Source: Pseudomonadales bacterium
Lineage (GTDB): Bacteria; Pseudomonadota; Gammaproteobacteria; Pseudomonadales; Azotimanducaceae
Direction of reading: 5' to 3'
Length of the DNA: 6,150 bases
Assembly (NCBI GenBank): GCA_029244465.1
Contig: JAQWQN010000031.1
Location: 1-6,150, forward strand
Shown: positions 1 through 5,680 of the stretch, in pieces
How the letters are laid out: each line of letters opens with the position of its first letter
How positions within the stretch are numbered: the stretch's first letter is position 1
Position numbers and translations under genes: made by a program
The notes under the pieces: model-generated
The model's input: only the letters and a program-made list of their open reading frames with translations
Database searches by the model: none
What the model was told of the DNA's origin: nothing

Positions 1-570
1 CGTCGGGAAAAGCTGAACCGTGCTTTCAGGTAGCCCCGCTCGTTTTAATGCACGCGACACACAGGGCCCGATGGCTTGGTTGGACTCAAACGCTTCAGAG
101 CCACCGCGAAGCAAACACGCGTTGCCCGACTTCACAGAGAGTGCGGCTGCGTCCACAGTCACATTAGGACGAGATTCATAGATCATCGCGATCACGCCCA
201 ATGGCACCCGCATTTTGCCAACCTGCAAACCATTTGGTTGATAACCAAGGTCGGTCACTTCACCCACAGGATCCTTCAATCCATCGACTTGATAAATGCC
301 ATCAATCATTCGATCGATACCTTTGTCGTCCAGGTTGAGTCGGTCGATAAGGGGTTGATCGATGCCATTTCGCTCTGCGTTCGCCATATCTACCGCATTC
401 GCCGATTTAATGGCCTTTCGGTTCTGATCAACTTCGTCTGCGATCGCACGTAATGCTGCAGACTTGGCTTCGGTTGACGCAGCAGCGACATGCCTCGACG
501 CCTCGCGGGCTGCTTTACCCATTTTTCTCAGCTCCGTGCGGAGCTGTGAGGTTTCTGTCGTGCTACTCAT
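1..570 (-). CDS. proA: Glutamate-5-semialdehyde dehydrogenase (gamma-glutamyl phosphate reductase), N-terminal 190 codons, cut by window edge
   Basis: ProA makes glutamate-5-semialdehyde by NADPH-dependent reduction of gamma-glutamyl phosphate, the second step of proline synthesis, in the cytoplasm. The frame on the minus strand is open from the ATG at 570 to base 1. Recognition is firm: residues 17-26 (MGKAAREASR) match the usual ProA start region, and residues 120-165 carry the family hallmark, including RVPLGVIAMIYESRPNVTVD (121-140) and LLRGGSEAFESNQ (153-165), part of the nucleotide-binding fold. Full ProA proteins have about 415-420 residues, so more than half, including the catalytic cysteine, lies beyond base 1. 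The ATG at 570 is preceded by a weak AGGA-like ribosome site. An internal ATG at codon 17 has GGAG 9 nt upstream, but the longer form agrees better with family N-termini. The LON-domain gene lies 79 bp upstream on the same strand. No disruption is seen. Confidence 0.96.
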   Translation of the reverse strand, partial: MSSTTETSQLRTELRKMGKAAREASRHVAAASTEAKSAALRAIADEVDQNRKAIKSANAVDMANAERNGIDQPLIDRLNLDDKGIDRMIDGIYQVDGLKDPVGEVTDLGYQPNGLQVGKMRVPLGVIAMIYESRPNVTVDAAALSVKSGNACLLRGGSEAFESNQAIGPCVSRALKRAGLPESTVQLFPT

Positions 571-641
571 CGTCCTACTCGTTAATCTAATCACGCTCTG
601 CGTGGCTGCAATGCAAGCCATCCATGCAAAGTCGGTCGCGA

Positions 642-647
642 ATTATA
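642..647 (-). promoter_or_regulatory. Candidate -10 box of a proA promoter
   Basis: A perfect TATAAT (minus strand) lies 2 bp beyond the stop codon of the LON-domain gene and about 70 bp before the proA start. The best -35 at 16-17 bp spacing is poor (TCGGAA or GTCGGA), so the promoter rests mainly on the -10 box. It would give a leader of about 65 nt. Within that leader, CACGC-AGA-GCGTG (592-604) can form a short 5-bp hairpin. Chance occurrence of a hexamer is possible, but its position in the only gap before proA favours function. Confidence 0.45.
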
Positions 648-649
648 CG

Positions 650-1246
650 CTATTGTTGAAATTTTCCGACTATCCGGTTGAGCTCAGTCAAACGTTCCCT
701 TGGCCAACGCAATTGCAACAGAGACTGCTTGATCTCAGGTTCAATCGGTAGCAGGTCAGCTAGACGCAAGCTGACCGATCTCGCTTGTGCAAAATCAACC
801 TCCAGATTCAGTTTCTGGACCAGTGGGTGCTCCGTCAGTTGCTTCAAAACTGCTACAAGCGCGTCGTGTTCCAACAATAGTTCTCCCTCTGGTTCCTCCG
901 GCAAAAACTCCACCTCGCCGATCAACAGGTGGTCACTCTGCTCTCTAGTCTCCTTGATTGCGAACTTACGACTGCCGTGCGAAACGATCCCGAGCAAACC
1001 GTTGTCCGCTTGGTTAAAATCAACAATCCGTGCTTCCGTCCCCACTTCAAAGATATCCGGTTGGCTATCCTCGCGTGAGGACCGCGCTTCGACACCGGCG
1101 CGAATAAGCACCACCCCGAAACCAATATTCTCTCTCATACAGTGGCTAACCATGTCTACGTAGCGAGGCTCGAATAGACGCAGTGGTAACACACCTCCCG
1201 GGAACAAAACGGTGCGTAGTGGAAACAAGGGTAGCTCTTCAATCAT
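650..1246 (-). CDS. Stand-alone LON substrate-binding-domain protein
   Basis: This 198-residue protein is the N-terminal substrate-binding domain of Lon protease without the ATPase and protease parts. Residues 4-30 hold the hallmark ELPLFPLRTVLFPGG, then LPLRLFEPRYVDMV (20-33). The middle has the expected beta-rich stretch VGTEARIVDF (68-77) and GLLGIVSHGSRKF (83-95). The end, RLADLLPIEPEIKQSLL (161-177) and WPRERLTEL (181-189), matches the helical part of the family. Such proteins of about 190-220 residues are common in proteobacteria, but their role is not well established; binding of protein substrates or partners is plausible. No signal peptide or membrane segment is seen. The ATG at 1246 lacks a clear Shine-Dalgarno sequence. 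A tiny out-of-frame ORF (1256 to 1239, MNEND) overlaps the start. The gene is upstream of proA on the same strand and may be partly co-transcribed with it. Confidence 0.9.
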   Translation of the reverse strand: MIEELPLFPLRTVLFPGGVLPLRLFEPRYVDMVSHCMRENIGFGVVLIRAGVEARSSREDSQPDIFEVGTEARIVDFNQADNGLLGIVSHGSRKFAIKETREQSDHLLIGEVEFLPEEPEGELLLEHDALVAVLKQLTEHPLVQKLNLEVDFAQARSVSLRLADLLPIEPEIKQSLLQLRWPRERLTELNRIVGKFQQ

Positions 1247-1313
1247 TTTCGTTCATTTTCGATTATTCTCTGTACGCACCCGACCGGCTGCACGTTAGGA
1301 TGACAGAATTACC
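1247..1313. promoter_or_regulatory. Divergent intergenic region between LON-domain and DLH genes
   Basis: This 67-bp gap must hold or overlap the promoters of both divergent genes. On the minus strand AATAAT (1262-1267) matches the -10 consensus at five of six bases, but no good -35 stands 16-18 bp away; a start there would leave a leader of under 10 nt for the LON-domain gene. On the plus strand TATTCT (1264-1269) is a four-of-six -10 without a convincing -35. The only Shine-Dalgarno-like bases for the plus gene are AGGA (1297-1300), 13 nt before its ATG. No operator palindrome was seen. Confidence 0.3.
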
Positions 1314-2069
1314 ATGTTAGATGGATATGAGAAATACTACTTCTCCGCGCAAACAGCCAAAGGCAAAATGATTGGCCACGACGTCTATTCTCGCGGAGCA
1401 CAGCAACCAACGATCGTGATCATACAGGAACTACCTGGTATCGGACCGGAAACTCTCACCCTCGCCAATCGTTTTACCGACCAGGGTTATCGCGTTGTCC
1501 TTCCGCACCTATTCGGTCCCCTCGGTAAAGTCGCGCTCGGTGGCAATCTATTGCGCGTCTTCTGTATGCGCAAAGAATTCCATCTGTTCGCAAAGAAAAA
1601 GCGTAGCCCGGTCGTCGATTGGTTGCGGGCTCTATGTCAGGATCTCAAAGACAACCACGGCGTCGGTGGGATTGGTGTGATTGGGATGTGCTTAACGGGC
1701 AATTTTGCGATGTCTCTCATGGCCGACGAAAACGTGCTTGCAGGCGTGGCGAGCCAGCCTTCGATGCCTATCAACATCCAATCCGAACTGCACATGTCTG
1801 ACGCAGAGATCAGTTCAGTGCGTCGCCGTTTGGATGCACAAGGCAGCATGATGGCCCTTCGATTTGAGGGTGATCTGCTGTGCACCGCAGAGAAATTCCA
1901 AGCAATCGATCGGGCGTTCAACAACGATTCCGAGCGAATTCGCCTGATAGAACTACCCGGGAAGGGACATTCTGTCCTCACCTTGGATTTCCTTAAAGGC
2001 GGACAGTTTGCGGAAGATGCCTTACAAGACATCTTGGCCTACTTTGCCCGCCAACTGAAATCTGCATAA
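1314..2069 (+). CDS. Dienelactone hydrolase family alpha/beta-hydrolase
   Basis: The 251-residue protein belongs to the dienelactone hydrolase (DLH) family, cytoplasmic alpha/beta-hydrolases with a Cys-Asp-His triad. The expected motifs are in order: QELPGIGPET (38-47), whose Glu39 matches the conserved glutamate near the active site; the nucleophile elbow GMCLTGNFA (124-132) with Cys126; Asp187 in FEGDLL (184-189); and His219 in GKGHSVL (216-222). Length fits the family (about 230-290). Residues 80-110 form a basic, hydrophobic insert (FCMRKEFHLFAKKKRS, 83-98) that may be a substrate lid. The substrate cannot be told; the family acts on lactones and esters, and many chromosomal members are unassigned. 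The ATG at 1314 has only a distant AGGA. An ATG at codon 19 with AAAGG 4 nt upstream is an alternative, but would remove the first beta strand. uppP follows after 3 bp, so the two are probably one transcript. Confidence 0.88.
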   Translation: MLDGYEKYYFSAQTAKGKMIGHDVYSRGAQQPTIVIIQELPGIGPETLTLANRFTDQGYRVVLPHLFGPLGKVALGGNLLRVFCMRKEFHLFAKKKRSPVVDWLRALCQDLKDNHGVGGIGVIGMCLTGNFAMSLMADENVLAGVASQPSMPINIQSELHMSDAEISSVRRRLDAQGSMMALRFEGDLLCTAEKFQAIDRAFNNDSERIRLIELPGKGHSVLTLDFLKGGQFAEDALQDILAYFARQLKSA

Positions 2070-2072
2070 CCC

Positions 2073-2864
2073 ATGGACTGGATCCAGATCATCGTCCTAA
2101 GTCTCATTCAAGGGGTTACCGAATTCTTGCCTATATCAAGTTCTGGGCATTTGATATTACCCGCGCAACTCACCGACTGGCCTGATCAAGGACTTGCGTT
2201 CGACATTGGCGTACATGCCGGCACCCTATTCGCGGTGCTTTGGTACTTTCGTCTAACACTGACGGAGATGGCAGTAGATTTTGCCCGCTACCCAGCAAAC
2301 CGACTCTACACCGACCAAATCGACCTTGCGCTCAAAATTGGGGCAAGCACCATCCCCATTATCATCGTCGGTTTCTTTTCCCGCGACTTCGTCGCAGCCG
2401 AGCTCAGGACCGTGCCCGTCATTGCCACGACAACCATGCTCTTCGGCCTAGGCCTTTACTGGGCTGATCGATACCCAGGTAGCAGCGATCTCGTAGATTG
2501 GCGAACGGCTCTTTTAATTGGTTCGGCGCAGATCCTTGCCCTAGTCCCCGGCACATCTCGGTCGGGCATAACGATCACAGCGGCATTGTTGTTGGGGTTG
2601 TCGCGAACCACAGCCGCTCGATTCTCTTTTCTTCTCGCAATACCGACGATTACCGGTGCGCAGTTTCTGTTGAGTCTGGACGTGCTCGAAGAGGGGGTCG
2701 GAAATTGGCGCGAGTTGGTGAGCGCCGCGGCACTCTCCGGTCTCTCTGCCTACTTCTGCATTCACTACTTCATCGCGCTCGTTGAACGCACCGGCATGCT
2801 CCCCTACGTCATCTACCGACTTTTATTGGGGACCATACTATTCGCAGTGCTACTGTTCAGCTGA
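2073..2864 (+). CDS. uppP: Undecaprenyl-diphosphate phosphatase
   Basis: UppP (BacA) removes a phosphate from undecaprenyl diphosphate, recycling the lipid carrier for peptidoglycan and other envelope polymers in the inner membrane; its overproduction is known to give bacitracin resistance. The 263 residues are close to the family norm (265-275). The two signature regions are intact: QGVTEFLPISSSGHL (13-27), with the (E/Q)xxxE motif (Gln13, Glu17) and the Ser-rich loop ending in His26, and PGTSRSG (159-165) with Arg163. Several hydrophobic segments are visible, for example around 48-60, 92-103, 116-129, 182-200 and 215-235, plus a C-terminal one (about 246-262), consistent with a polytopic membrane protein. 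No Shine-Dalgarno sequence precedes the ATG, and the upstream DLH-family gene stops 3 bp before it, so translation is probably coupled. No terminator hairpin follows the TGA. Confidence 0.97.
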   Translation: MDWIQIIVLSLIQGVTEFLPISSSGHLILPAQLTDWPDQGLAFDIGVHAGTLFAVLWYFRLTLTEMAVDFARYPANRLYTDQIDLALKIGASTIPIIIVGFFSRDFVAAELRTVPVIATTTMLFGLGLYWADRYPGSSDLVDWRTALLIGSAQILALVPGTSRSGITITAALLLGLSRTTAARFSFLLAIPTITGAQFLLSLDVLEEGVGNWRELVSAAALSGLSAYFCIHYFIALVERTGMLPYVIYRLLLGTILFAVLLFS

Positions 2865-2902
2865 GCGCCGTTCGCGCCGGGAACTCGATGTCCCCACAAC
2901 AC

Positions 2903-2930
2903 TTGATCTACGCGCCATATATAGCATTAT
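2903..2930 (+). promoter_or_regulatory. Weak candidate promoter for the PhyH-family gene
   Basis: In the 104-bp gap after uppP, TTGATC (2903-2908, four of six to TTGACA) stands 16 bp before CATTAT (2925-2930, four of six to TATAAT), inside an AT-rich patch that contrasts with the GC-rich bases at 2866-2882. The gap has no clear terminator, so the oxygenase gene could also be read through from uppP. Confidence 0.35.
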
Positions 2931-2957
2931 TCATAGCCCAACAGGGTCAATAACGAA

Positions 2958-2962
2958 GAGGG
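2958..2962 (+). promoter_or_regulatory. Ribosome binding site of the PhyH-family gene
   Basis: GAGGG stands 6 nt before the ATG at 2969. It is a clear Shine-Dalgarno sequence and supports that start. Confidence 0.65.
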
Positions 2963-2968
2963 TCGTCA

Positions 2969-4093
2969 ATGCCTACTGAACTAACGTTCGAGCAAAAACG
3001 TCAACTTTTTCATGATGGCTACGTCGTCATCCGCAACGCTATTCCACAAAATTTGGTTGATACGGCCAGGGCTCGCATCAAAGCGGCGCAGAAAGGCGAG
3101 TCACTCTCACCAGCGACCGAGATCACGGACCTAGTTAACAAATCATCGATTACTCCCATACTGCATGAAGCAATGGGACAATTCGATCCGCCCTCGCGCG
3201 GTCAAGTTGGCGTAATAAAACAAAGTCAGCCAGGTGACCATTTCACGCCACTGGGTTATCGCGATAAAGACCTCCCTTACTTCGGGCACAGCCTGCACGC
3301 GGAAGGCCTGTTTACTGCACCTACACCGCAACAGCCGCTAGAGGGCAACTCATCTGACATCTACCGACAAATGCTTGCGACTTGTCCAAAGGGTGATCTT
3401 GGCCGCTCGGCTGGCGTGATCGGTGTGAATACCGACCCCTTGTTCCAGGACCCCGAAATGACATTGGCCGTGGGTAGTTTTACCGCTTTCGTCATCGCCG
3501 CGCTTAACGACCAGAGCAAGGAGGGGTGCGGACAGACTGCCGTGGTTCCTGGTGGTCACCGCGTGCTCACCGCGTTCTACAAGTGGCAGCTTGAACAAGG
3601 CGGTATCGTCGGACCAGAGGGACCCGGCTGGCCTCGATTCGACCTAGATACACCGAACCGAGCCGGTCACGTCTATTTACCCCAAGCGGTTCAAGACAAA
3701 CTGATGGGCCTGCATCCCGAACAGCCAGATACCACACCCGATGGCCGGGCTTGGCCACGACCCAAGCAAATACTAATGGAGCCCGGGGATGTCGCAATTA
3801 CCCTATTTCAAATGCCGCACACCGGCACTCGTAACGAGTTTGGCACCGAGTCACGTAAAAACATGATCTTTCGGATTCGCAACAAATCGCGTCAACCCAA
3901 CGTTGTTGTCAGCGGCGTCTCCGATCATCCCGATCGTGGTCAGATGGGCGAGTGGTTAGAATTTGAGCCTGGCAACGACCCCTGGCAAAAATCGAAACAC
4001 GCACTGACCAATATGTGGAGCGAATGGGAAGGCATGCAAGGCATCGTCGCCCAGGAAAGTCCAAGCCTCGAATCAGTCGAGTTTGGTGCTTAA
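2969..4093 (+). CDS. Phytanoyl-CoA dioxygenase family (PhyH) protein
   Basis: The 374-residue protein looks like a cytoplasmic Fe(II)/2-oxoglutarate-dependent oxygenase of the PhyH family. Its N-terminus (LTFEQKRQLFHDGYVVIRNA, 5-24) is the typical PhyH opening. The core shows FTAFVIAALND (171-181), GCGQTAVVPGGHRVL (186-200) and EPGDVAITLFQMPHTGTRN (271-289), where His284 is the likely distal iron ligand; Arg296 or Arg302 could bind 2-oxoglutarate. The proximal motif is unusual: the best candidate is His110-Ala-Glu112 in SLHAEGLF, HxE rather than HxD. About 60 residues separate it from the FTAFVIAALND strand, longer than I expect for relatives with an HxDG motif. The other candidate, VNTDP (153-157), would lack the histidine. 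The substrate is unknown; family members hydroxylate acyl-CoAs, ectoine, antibiotic precursors and others. It has a good ribosome site. Its TAA overlaps the stop of the converging SDR gene. Confidence 0.85.
   Translation: MPTELTFEQKRQLFHDGYVVIRNAIPQNLVDTARARIKAAQKGESLSPATEITDLVNKSSITPILHEAMGQFDPPSRGQVGVIKQSQPGDHFTPLGYRDKDLPYFGHSLHAEGLFTAPTPQQPLEGNSSDIYRQMLATCPKGDLGRSAGVIGVNTDPLFQDPEMTLAVGSFTAFVIAALNDQSKEGCGQTAVVPGGHRVLTAFYKWQLEQGGIVGPEGPGWPRFDLDTPNRAGHVYLPQAVQDKLMGLHPEQPDTTPDGRAWPRPKQILMEPGDVAITLFQMPHTGTRNEFGTESRKNMIFRIRNKSRQPNVVVSGVSDHPDRGQMGEWLEFEPGNDPWQKSKHALTNMWSEWEGMQGIVAQESPSLESVEFGA
4090..4093. other. Shared TTAA: overlapping stop codons of converging genes
   Basis: Bases 4091-4093 are the TAA of the PhyH-family gene; bases 4092-4090 read on the other strand are the TAA of the SDR gene. 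The self-complementary TTAA therefore ends both genes. There is no intergenic space, so any terminator must lie inside the opposing reading frame. Confidence 0.9.
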
Positions 4094-5079
4094 TCCCCGG
4101 AGCGGTTTTTGAGCTCCTGCCAAAGGGGACCCTTCAGAATTGATGAAGGTGGTCCATTGGGTCCCGCAACCCACGCATCACTGTTATCAAGATCGAGCTG
4201 AAGCATGTTTTCCATACGCTCGCGAATGATGCCTTTTGCATCAAAGGGAAACTCATGGTCGACATATGGTGGTTTGTTTTCTGTCACCATATAGAAATTT
4301 CCGGCTGCTATATGATCGAAGACTTGCTGCGCATGTCGCTCAGGCGTCTGAGCCAAGCCTAAGAGTTCACTTGTTTTGGCAGGTTCAATGTCATGGGTAG
4401 CAACATCACCGCGAGCAACCCGCGCGTTTGTGATACTTGTAGCACCTAGCGCGGTTCCCACGATGCAAGGACACAAGACATGAATACGGACCTGTGGCGA
4501 TTTGCGTGCGAGCTCGAAGCTGAGCGCTTCTGTCAGTGCAACAACAGCATGCTTGCTCGCTTGATAAGAGGCTGCGCCACCATCGCCGCGGACCAAGCCA
4601 CCGACCGATGCTGTAGTGCAAAAAATCGCATCGTCCTTTTGTGCCTGCAATGTCGGTACAAACGCCTGGATTGTGTTGACGACGCCAACCACATTGACGC
4701 TTAGCGTAGTCGCCCACTCTTCTGCCGTACTCTTGAGTAGCGTGTGATTAAATATCACCCCGGCATTGGCAAACACAGCGCCTATCGAAGACTCGGGGAA
4801 GTCTAGCGCGATGCGATCAAGCGCGGCGGCCAACGACTCCGGCCTGGTGACGTCACAAATTACACCGATGGCACAGCCATTACCAAACTCATCGTTCAGC
4901 CGGGCCGCCGCGTCGGAGACGAGACGCTCGTGGAGATCAAGCACCGCGACACGCATTCCAAGTGCAGAAATCGCATGACGACAGATCCCCCAGCCGATTC
5001 CGTTGTTGCCGGCCCCAGTGACGACGGCGACTCGGTCGCTGAGACTTTTTAGGTCAAATGATCCTTGCTGGCGACTCAT
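4090..5079 (-). CDS. Short-chain dehydrogenase/reductase (SDR), NAD(P)-dependent
   Basis: This 329-residue cytoplasmic oxidoreductase has the classical SDR elements in order: cofactor loop TGAGNNGIGWG (21-31), Asp48 after the second strand (VLDLH, suggesting NAD preference), Asp76 (CDV), NAG (105-107), Asn129, Ser158 and Tyr172-x-x-x-Lys176 (SYQASK). The full Asn-Ser-Tyr-Lys set suggests an active enzyme acting on an alcohol or carbonyl group; the substrate is unknown. Two oddities: the glycine motif has four rather than three residues between the first and second conserved glycines, and the usual PG after the active site is PC (CPCIVGT, 203-209). It is longer than a typical 250-residue SDR, with a C-terminal extension from about 265. 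The ATG at 5079 has only a weak GGA close by. ssb ends 9 bp upstream, suggesting co-transcription; the gene converges with the PhyH-family oxygenase. Confidence 0.9.
   Translation of the reverse strand: MSRQQGSFDLKSLSDRVAVVTGAGNNGIGWGICRHAISALGMRVAVLDLHERLVSDAAARLNDEFGNGCAIGVICDVTRPESLAAALDRIALDFPESSIGAVFANAGVIFNHTLLKSTAEEWATTLSVNVVGVVNTIQAFVPTLQAQKDDAIFCTTASVGGLVRGDGGAASYQASKHAVVALTEALSFELARKSPQVRIHVLCPCIVGTALGATSITNARVARGDVATHDIEPAKTSELLGLAQTPERHAQQVFDHIAAGNFYMVTENKPPYVDHEFPFDAKGIIRERMENMLQLDLDNSDAWVAGPNGPPSSILKGPLWQELKNRSGD
4127..4155 (+). terminator. Possible hairpin ending the PhyH-family transcript, inside the SDR gene
   Basis: The arms GGAC-CCTTCA (4127-4136) and TGAAGG-TG-GTCC (4144-4155) pair over 10 bp with a 2-nt bulge and a 7-nt loop. 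It lies 34 bp past the oxygenase stop. No T run follows, so it is not a canonical intrinsic terminator; it may instead be a chance structure in the coding sequence of the SDR C-terminus. The stem is the same on both strands. Confidence 0.22.
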
Positions 5080-5088
5080 GATCCGATA

Positions 5089-5580
5089 CTAAAAAGGGAT
5101 ATCGTCCTCAAAGTCAGTATCGTCCGTCAGTGTCGGGCTGTTATCGGGAGGTGGCATTGACCTGCTACCCTGATCAAAACCCGTCGGCGCGCCCGAGGGT
5201 TCGCTGCTATAACCACCCCCCATTCCACCACCCTGCTGGGCGCCGCCACGACTGTCTAGCATTTGTAGCTCACGTGCCATGACCTCTGTGCGGTAGCGCT
5301 TCTGCCCATCTTGTTCCCAGCTTGTGGTGCGAAGACTACCTTCGATGTAGACCTTGCTACCCTTGCGCAAATACTCCCCCGCTATTTCCGCCAATCGCGC
5401 AAAGCAAACAACGTTGTGCCACTCGGTACGATCCTGCTGTTCACCCGATGTTCGATCACGCCAGCTCTCCGAGGTCGCGACACTAAAATTAGTCACTGCG
5501 CCGCCGCTTTTCGCATAGCGCGTCTCAGGGTCGCGGCCTAAATTACCGATCAAAATGACTTTGTTGATTCCCCGGGCCAT
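5089..5580 (-). CDS. ssb: Single-stranded DNA-binding protein
   Basis: SSB coats single-stranded DNA during replication, recombination and repair, as a tetramer in most bacteria. The 163-residue protein has the OB fold at about 1-108, opening with MARGINKVILIGNLGRDPE. The DNA-stacking aromatics known from E. coli SSB (Trp40, Trp54, Phe60, Trp88) are all present at the same positions here. A Gly/Gln-rich linker (112-124) and a Pro/Ser-rich stretch lead to the acidic tip DFEDDIPF (156-163), the docking site for partner proteins, which is intact. A GTG 18 bp upstream would add six residues (VSEDSD), but the ribosome site GAGGA lies inside that extension, 7 nt before the ATG at 5580, and family members start at MARG or similar; I therefore choose 5580. 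The gene diverges from uvrA, as in E. coli, and the SDR gene follows closely. Confidence 0.97.
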   Translation of the reverse strand: MARGINKVILIGNLGRDPETRYAKSGGAVTNFSVATSESWRDRTSGEQQDRTEWHNVVCFARLAEIAGEYLRKGSKVYIEGSLRTTSWEQDGQKRYRTEVMARELQMLDSRGGAQQGGGMGGGYSSEPSGAPTGFDQGSRSMPPPDNSPTLTDDTDFEDDIPF

Positions 5581-5587
5581 ATCGCTG

Positions 5588-5592
5588 TCCTC
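5588..5592 (-). promoter_or_regulatory. Ribosome binding site that fixes the ssb start
   Basis: GAGGA on the minus strand, 7 nt before the ATG at 5580. It is inside the frame that a GTG start at 5598 would give, which argues for the shorter protein. Confidence 0.75.
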
Positions 5593-5619
5593 GGACACTT
5601 GTCTTTCTAATAGCGAGGT

Positions 5620-5648
5620 AGTGTAAAGGAATCGCCCGTCCCACCCAA
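5620..5648 (-). promoter_or_regulatory. Candidate ssb promoter
   Basis: On the minus strand TTGGGT (5643-5648) and TACACT (5620-5625, four of six to TATAAT) are 17 bp apart. Transcription would start near 5613, giving a leader of about 33 nt to the ssb ATG. The -35 matches only three of six, so this is a moderate candidate. Confidence 0.4.
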
Positions 5649-5680
5649 TGAGAAATGTCTCCCGCGTGACTACGATTACA

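Noticed and set aside
76..751. Two plus-strand open frames (76-453 and 464-751) opposite proA
   Set aside because: The minus strand encodes an unmistakable ProA N-terminus from 570 to 1; the plus frames resemble no known protein. The second also runs into the LON-domain gene.
678..1163. Long open frame (161 codons) on the plus strand opposite the LON-domain gene
   Set aside because: The translation is rich in Ser, Arg and Thr with no recognisable domain, and the opposite strand encodes a clear family member across the same bases.
2445..2454. Perfect 10-bp palindrome GGCCTAGGCC inside uppP
   Set aside because: It falls in codons for a conserved-looking membrane segment (FGLGLYW), has no copies nearby and is explained by coding constraint or chance.
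4067..4084. CTCGA-ATCAG-TCGAG hairpin followed by TTT near the end of the PhyH-family gene
   Set aside because: The stem has only 5 bp, the T run is three bases, and it lies before the stop codon, so it is a poor terminator.
4099..4117. GGAGC/GCTCC inverted repeat just past the converging stops
   Set aside because: A 5-bp stem with a 9-nt loop and no following T run, within the SDR coding sequence, is within chance expectation.
5581..5598. Longer SSB starting at GTG 5598
   Set aside because: The ribosome site GAGGA is inside the extra codons and the ATG at 5580 gives the conserved family N-terminus.
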